In this document: piece after piece, positions 60,173-64,000 of the stretch
Layout of the letters: each line of letters begins with the position of its first letter
Position numbering within the stretch: the first letter of the stretch is position 1
NCBI GenBank assembly: GCA_910575775.1
Contig: CAJTEY010000008.1
Span: 62,001-126,000 of the forward strand
Length of the DNA stretch: 64,000 nt
Origin: Lachnospiraceae bacterium
Lineage (GTDB): Bacteria > Bacillota > Clostridia > Lachnospirales > Lachnospiraceae
Direction of reading: 5' to 3'
Notes under the pieces: model-generated
What the model saw: only the letters and a program-made list of their open reading frames with translations
Database searches by the model: none
What the model was told of the DNA's origin: nothing
Translations under genes and position numbers: made by a program

Positions 60173-61336
60173 ATGCTGCAGGAAGAATTATTCATATCGT
60201 TTCTGAAAAAGTTCGATGATTCCCCATTTCTTGTCAAAATGAACGGAAAAAAATATCGGATCGGGGAGGGGAAACCCGTTTTTACCGTGAAACTTCATAA
60301 GACGATTCCGCTCACCGCGCTGGTGGCCAGCACATCCATCGCGCTTGGCGAGGCTTATATGGACGGTGTATTGGAGATTGAAGGGGATTTGTATGAGGCG
60401 CTGGATCATTTTCTCGGCCAGGTGGGAAAATTTTCAACGGAGGCGGTGATGATGAAAAAGCTGATTCCCGAATCCCTGTCAAAAAAACACCAGAGAAGGG
60501 ATGTTTCCAGCCACTACGATATCGGGAACGATTTTTACAGGTTATGGCTGGATGAGACCATGAGCTATTCCTGCGGGTATTTCCGAAAGGCGGATGATAC
60601 ACTGCATCAGGCACAGGTGAATAAGGCGGCATATATTTTAGAAAAGCTGCATTTGGAAGAAGGGATGGAGATTCTCGATATCGGCTGCGGCTGGGGGTAC
60701 CTGCTGCTTGAAGCTGCCAAAAAGTATAAGGTTCGCGGAACGGGAATTACATTGAGTCATGAACAGTGCAAGGCGTTCCGAAAACGGATTAAGGCGGAGG
60801 GGCTGGAGGATGTGCTGACTGTCCGTCTGATGGACTACCGGGATCTGCCGAGAATGAAAAAGCAGTTTGACCGTGTGGTGAGCGTTGGCATGCTTGAGCA
60901 TGTAGGCAGGAAAAATTATCGGGTGTTTATGGAATGTGTCAATCAGATGTTGAAGGATCAGGGTGTCTGTCTGTTACATTTTATCAGCGCATTAAAGGAG
61001 TATCCCGGGGATGCCTGGATTCGGAAATATATTTTCCCGGGCGGGGTGATTCCCAGCCTGCGTGAGACGGTTTCGCATATGGCGGAGGAAAACTTTCACA
61101 TCGTGGATGTGGAAAATCTGCGTCTGCATTACAATCAGACACTGCTCTGCTGGCTTGAAAATTACCGGGAACATATCGGCGAAGTAGGCGAAATGTTCGA
61201 TGAACGGTTTGTCAGAATGTGGGATTTGTATCTGGCAGCCTGCGCTGCGGTGTTTCATAACGGAATTGTAGACTTACACCAGATTCTTGCCACAAAAGGG
61301 GTGAATAATACGCTTCCTGTAGTGAGGTGGTATTAA
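60173..61336 (+). CDS. cfa: Cyclopropane-fatty-acyl-phospholipid synthase
   Basis: 387 aa. Adds a methylene from SAM to unsaturated acyl chains of membrane lipids. N-terminal substrate-handling domain (residues about 1-105), then a SAM methyltransferase with SSHYDIGNDFYRLWLDETMSYS, motif I ILDIGCGWG, GITLSHEQ and EHVGRKNY (the Glu that binds bicarbonate). GGAGG precedes ATG 60173; a TTG 24 bases earlier is not needed. Supports acid and stress tolerance. It stands alone, divergent from the MATE gene. Confidence 0.95.
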   Translation: MLQEELFISFLKKFDDSPFLVKMNGKKYRIGEGKPVFTVKLHKTIPLTALVASTSIALGEAYMDGVLEIEGDLYEALDHFLGQVGKFSTEAVMMKKLIPESLSKKHQRRDVSSHYDIGNDFYRLWLDETMSYSCGYFRKADDTLHQAQVNKAAYILEKLHLEEGMEILDIGCGWGYLLLEAAKKYKVRGTGITLSHEQCKAFRKRIKAEGLEDVLTVRLMDYRDLPRMKKQFDRVVSVGMLEHVGRKNYRVFMECVNQMLKDQGVCLLHFISALKEYPGDAWIRKYIFPGGVIPSLRETVSHMAEENFHIVDVENLRLHYNQTLLCWLENYREHIGEVGEMFDERFVRMWDLYLAACAAVFHNGIVDLHQILATKGVNNTLPVVRWY

Positions 61337-61465
61337 TGCGTATGAGGGAGAGTGGTTTGTTTTTGCTTTGTTGGAGGCAGTGTGTTATGATGGTTTTTAA
61401 AAAGAGCAGGAACAGTCGTAGGAAAATCAGTTTGTCTATGGGACGGAAAGAGAGGAATGAGCATT

Positions 61466-62503
61466 ATGAAAAGAGTCTTGTTTATCGGGGGAACGGGAAC
61501 CATCAGTGCAGCGATTGTAAGGCGCCTGGCAGGAGAGCGGAACTGGGAGGTGTGGCTTCTCAACCGTGGCAGCCATAAAGAGGGAATCCCGGAGAGCGTT
61601 CACCAGATTGCGGCGGATATCAAGAAGGAAAAGGATGTTTCAGAAAAACTGAATGATCTGACCTTTGATGTGGTCTGCGAATTTATCGGATTTACAGTGG
61701 AGGATGTGGAGCGCGATTACAGACTTTTTAAGGACAGGACCAGGCAGTATATCTATATAAGCTCTGCCTCGGCTTATCACAAGCCTGCCGCCGGCTATGT
61801 CATTACGGAGGGGACAGCTCTCGCCAACCCCTACTGGCAGTATTCCAGGGATAAAATTGCGTGTGAGGACTTTTTAATGAGAAAGTACAGGGAAGAAGGA
61901 TTCCCGGTCACAATCGTAAGGCCGAGCCATACATACGACGAGCGTCATATTCCGCTTGGCGTACATGGGAATAACGGGTTCTGGCAGGTGATCCGTCGGA
62001 TGATGGATGAAAAGCCGGTTATTATCCAGGGGGATGGCACTTCCCTGTGGACACTCACTTTCAATGAGGACTTTGCCACCGGGTTTGTGGGACTGATGGG
62101 AAACCGTCATGCGATTGGGGAGGCGTTTCAGATTACGGGGGATGAGACGCTCACATGGAATCAGATCTATGCGACGATCGCGGATGCGCTTGGCGTAAAA
62201 CTGCATGCCTGTTATGTGCCGTCCGATTTTCTGGCGGCGGTCGGCGGGCCGTTCGGGTATGATTTCGAGGGCAGTCTGATCGGTGATAAGGCGGTCTCGG
62301 TTGTGTTCGACAACAGTAAGTTGAAGAGGGTGGTGCCGGATATGAAAACTACCGTGTGTTTTGATCAGGGCGTACAGATCGCGCTGGATTACATTATGAC
62401 GCATCCGGAGGAATGCCAGAAAGAAGATCCGGCGTTCGATGGATGGTGCGACAGGGTGATCCGTGCGATGGAAGAGGCAAAGAAGTCCGTACTGCGTGGG
62501 TAG
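61466..62503 (+). CDS. NAD-dependent epimerase/dehydratase (extended SDR)
   Basis: 345 aa. N-terminal Rossmann motif FIGGTGTISAAIVRRLA, LNRGS, then the ISSASAY strand and a C-terminal substrate region. The usual YxxxK may be in YWQYSRDKIACE (Tyr-x3-Lys as YSRDK). Resembles the family annotated as NAD-dependent epimerase/dehydratase or nucleoside-sugar reductase; substrate unknown. GAGAGG lies 10 bases before ATG 61466; an ATG nine bases earlier is possible. It is followed by a bidirectional-looking terminator. Confidence 0.82.
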   Translation: MKRVLFIGGTGTISAAIVRRLAGERNWEVWLLNRGSHKEGIPESVHQIAADIKKEKDVSEKLNDLTFDVVCEFIGFTVEDVERDYRLFKDRTRQYIYISSASAYHKPAAGYVITEGTALANPYWQYSRDKIACEDFLMRKYREEGFPVTIVRPSHTYDERHIPLGVHGNNGFWQVIRRMMDEKPVIIQGDGTSLWTLTFNEDFATGFVGLMGNRHAIGEAFQITGDETLTWNQIYATIADALGVKLHACYVPSDFLAAVGGPFGYDFEGSLIGDKAVSVVFDNSKLKRVVPDMKTTVCFDQGVQIALDYIMTHPEECQKEDPAFDGWCDRVIRAMEEAKKSVLRG

Positions 62504-62513
62504 CGGCAGCGTA

Positions 62514-62562
62514 AAAAACAATCCACAAACCGCGTTTGGAAAGGTGGCAGTGGATTGTTTTT
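62514..62562. terminator. Rho-independent terminator between convergent genes
   Basis: AAAAACAATCCAC / GTGGATTGTTTTT, 13 bp, T-run on the + strand and, on the minus strand, T-run from the left arm. 10 bases after the SDR stop. Confidence 0.88.
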
Positions 62563-62635
62563 GTTTTATTGTTTGCATTTTGATCTGCAGTATCATTTCA
62601 GTTAATTGAAATTAACCGATGGAACAGACGCAGTC

Positions 62636-64000
62636 TTAAAGTTTGAGGCTGTCTGATTTTGCGAACGGCCCCGCACACGGCTTTTCCCCGTGTGCATTCC
62701 CGTAATAATCCTCACGGAAAACAATGGGAGAGCCATCCGGGTTCTCAAACTTTTGCTCCGGCTCAAAGGCCATGCCAAGCACATCGGTTGTGATGACACG
62801 GCACGGTGTTTCCGGCATGTAATCATACAGATCCGTTCTTAAGAAAAAGCCTTCCTCCGTCTCTTCTACACAGACGGATATTACGTCTGACTCATTTACA
62901 GACGCTTTTTCCTTTGACATGGGCTTGGCGCCGTTAAAATAGACATTGCCTTCGGCCCATACCGGGAGCGGATTATAATATCTGTCGCTGGGTGCGGATC
63001 CCATGCCGCAGTAACCCTCAAACTGCTTCTGGTATTCCTCCAGAGTCGGATAGTCCTCGTAAGGAACCGTGCCTGCAACCAGATTGCCGTCCGTCCATTC
63101 GTCTTCCTTCCGCGCGTCCATCAGCCGTTTCAAAGCGGGACGGAGTTCCTTCTGTATGAAAATGTTGTTGTAAAACCGCATGTCTCCGTGCAGAATTGTC
63201 ATAAATCCGGCGATCTCTGTGCGGTGAGGCACATGGTAAGGCGTATAGCGCGGTGAGGTTCTGGTGAGTGCGCCGTTTAGGACGCCGCGCCCCACTGCGG
63301 TAAAGGAACCGGCAATCAGATTATGTACCAGAGCGACACCCTGCGTGGCAAGTTTCAATGCACAGTCTGAGAGGAGTACATTGTGGTCAATCAGCGTCGG
63401 TCCATGGGATACCTCGATGAAAATATCTTCTCCGATTTCGTTTCCTTCTGTGTGGTTGTATGCTTCCGGCAGACAGTTGTCAAAGAACAGATTTCCTGTC
63501 ACTCTTGTGCCCTGTGCCTGCCAGTCAAGCCACAGGCCGCGGGTACAGCGGTAAATGTGGTTGCGGCGTATGATCACGTCAATGGCCGCATGCATCTTGA
63601 TGCCTCCGATTTCGGCGCCGCACAAATTCTGCTTATTGTTGATGTGATGGATCTTATTGTCTTCTATGACAGAGAATACCCCGCCAAGATGCCCTACAAT
63701 TCCTGTCTGTCCACAGTCGTGGATGTCGCATCTTCTGACGGTGTGGGAGCCTATCCGCTCCTTACTCCATCCCTCCCGCTGTGCCTGACAGATGCAGTCC
63801 CTCTCTGTCTGCGTGCCGTCCTTATATTTCCACCTGGACCACTTATTATCGTTTTCCGGCTGTAAATATTTCCCGAGAGAAATGCCGGAGCATTTCGACT
63901 CATAGATTTCACAGTCCTCGATGATCCAGCCCTTGGACCAGTGAGGACCGATCATGCCTTCCTGGTAAGCCGTCGGCGGCGCCCACTGTGTAGCTGCCTG
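62636..64000 (-). CDS. Right-handed beta-helix glycosidase, GH120 beta-xylosidase-like (5' end outside window)
   Basis: 454 residues of the C-terminal part of a larger protein; the reading frame stays open to the window edge, so the ATG near 63955 is internal. It is a parallel beta-helix: repeated N-x-I/H blocks (GWIIEDCEIYESKCSGISLGK, DIHDCGQTGIVGHLGGVFSVIEDN, KMHAAIDVIIRRNHIYRC, TRVTGNLFFDNC). The opening QWAPPTAYQEGMIGPHWSKGW matches, from memory, the GH120 xylosidase family, but a generic right-handed helix hydrolase is the safer name. It probably acts on plant xylan oligomers inside the cell. Confidence 0.72.
   Translation of the reverse strand, partial: QAATQWAPPTAYQEGMIGPHWSKGWIIEDCEIYESKCSGISLGKYLQPENDNKWSRWKYKDGTQTERDCICQAQREGWSKERIGSHTVRRCDIHDCGQTGIVGHLGGVFSVIEDNKIHHINNKQNLCGAEIGGIKMHAAIDVIIRRNHIYRCTRGLWLDWQAQGTRVTGNLFFDNCLPEAYNHTEGNEIGEDIFIEVSHGPTLIDHNVLLSDCALKLATQGVALVHNLIAGSFTAVGRGVLNGALTRTSPRYTPYHVPHRTEIAGFMTILHGDMRFYNNIFIQKELRPALKRLMDARKEDEWTDGNLVAGTVPYEDYPTLEEYQKQFEGYCGMGSAPSDRYYNPLPVWAEGNVYFNGAKPMSKEKASVNESDVISVCVEETEEGFFLRTDLYDYMPETPCRVITTDVLGMAFEPEQKFENPDGSPIVFREDYYGNAHGEKPCAGPFAKSDSLKL

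Overview
The window reads as a chromosomal stretch of an anaerobic, endospore-forming Firmicute, most likely a Lachnospiraceae-type gut clostridium. Direct support: sporulation genes (spoIVA, a spoVAF-like GerA-family gene, a CotF-like coat protein), oxygen-sensitive class III ribonucleotide reductase (nrdD/nrdG), strong GGAGG Shine-Dalgarno (SD) sites, frequent GTG/TTG starts, and families typical of that group (GGGtGRT protein, DUF4358 lipoprotein, degenerate GGDEF-EAL proteins). I saw no rRNA, tRNA, CRISPR array, prophage or intact transposase.

Layout. 1-1395: end of a SsuBC/TauBC-type ABC importer (minus). 1576-4135: argH and asd. 4218-12354: two c-di-GMP signalling proteins, a DUF234-type ATPase, topoisomerase III and a hexapeptide-repeat protein. 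12489-14276: an IscU-like scaffold next to a GGGtGRT protein, closed by a strong terminator. 14480-16144: an AT-rich DJ-1/PfpI gene, gene remnants and a CotF-like protein. 16233-20639: hybrid histidine kinase, esterase, PIN/NYN-type protein and lipoprotein. 20710-25192: polyamine operon (regulator-potABCD, minus). 25447-28147: lactonase-like propeller and spoIVA. 28359-31329: OpuC-type osmolyte importer and a YczE-type membrane protein. 31465-33036: a truncated Rpn nuclease and an XRE-methyltransferase fusion. 33072-36785: nucleoside salvage (PNP, cytidine deaminase, hydrolase, MTA/SAH-type deaminase). 36926-40604: membrane MutS-like ATPase, RNase HI, a one-helix small protein, WYL regulator. 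40797-44120: nrdD-nrdG-dut behind a promoter with two NrdR boxes. 44175-47158: chemoreceptor and spoVAF. 47440-50997: SGNH hydrolase and a GH1 glycosidase fused to mannose-6-phosphate isomerase. 51001-54154: pdxST (vitamin B6) with divergent pdxR. 54276-58593: XRE-FtsX fusion, ATPase and second FtsX permease. 58613-62503: MATE exporter, cyclopropane synthase, SDR protein. 62636-64000: 5' partial beta-helix glycosidase.

The most unusual signal is not a gene. Right after many stop codons lies a composite palindromic element: a long two-part stem, then a GAGAATGC/GCATTCTC hairpin. At least seven copies occur (18428, 20641, 21871, 26510, 36788, 48553, 51615). All are in the same orientation relative to the upstream gene, and their outer arms differ in sequence while still pairing. 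Three of them (18428, 48553, 51615) share a recognisable core. Related tandem hairpins follow other stops (13184, 28148, 34479, 42982). One copy encodes the C-terminus of PotC and one sits inside the pdxST operon. This looks like an undescribed structured 3'-UTR element or repeat family.

Other notable items are the GH1-ManA fusion, which keeps a well-formed internal SD and GTG start at the join; the conserved but uncharacterised IscU-like/GGGtGRT pair; the XRE-FtsX membrane fusion in an ABC operon; and a hairpin that buries the spoVAF ribosome-binding site.
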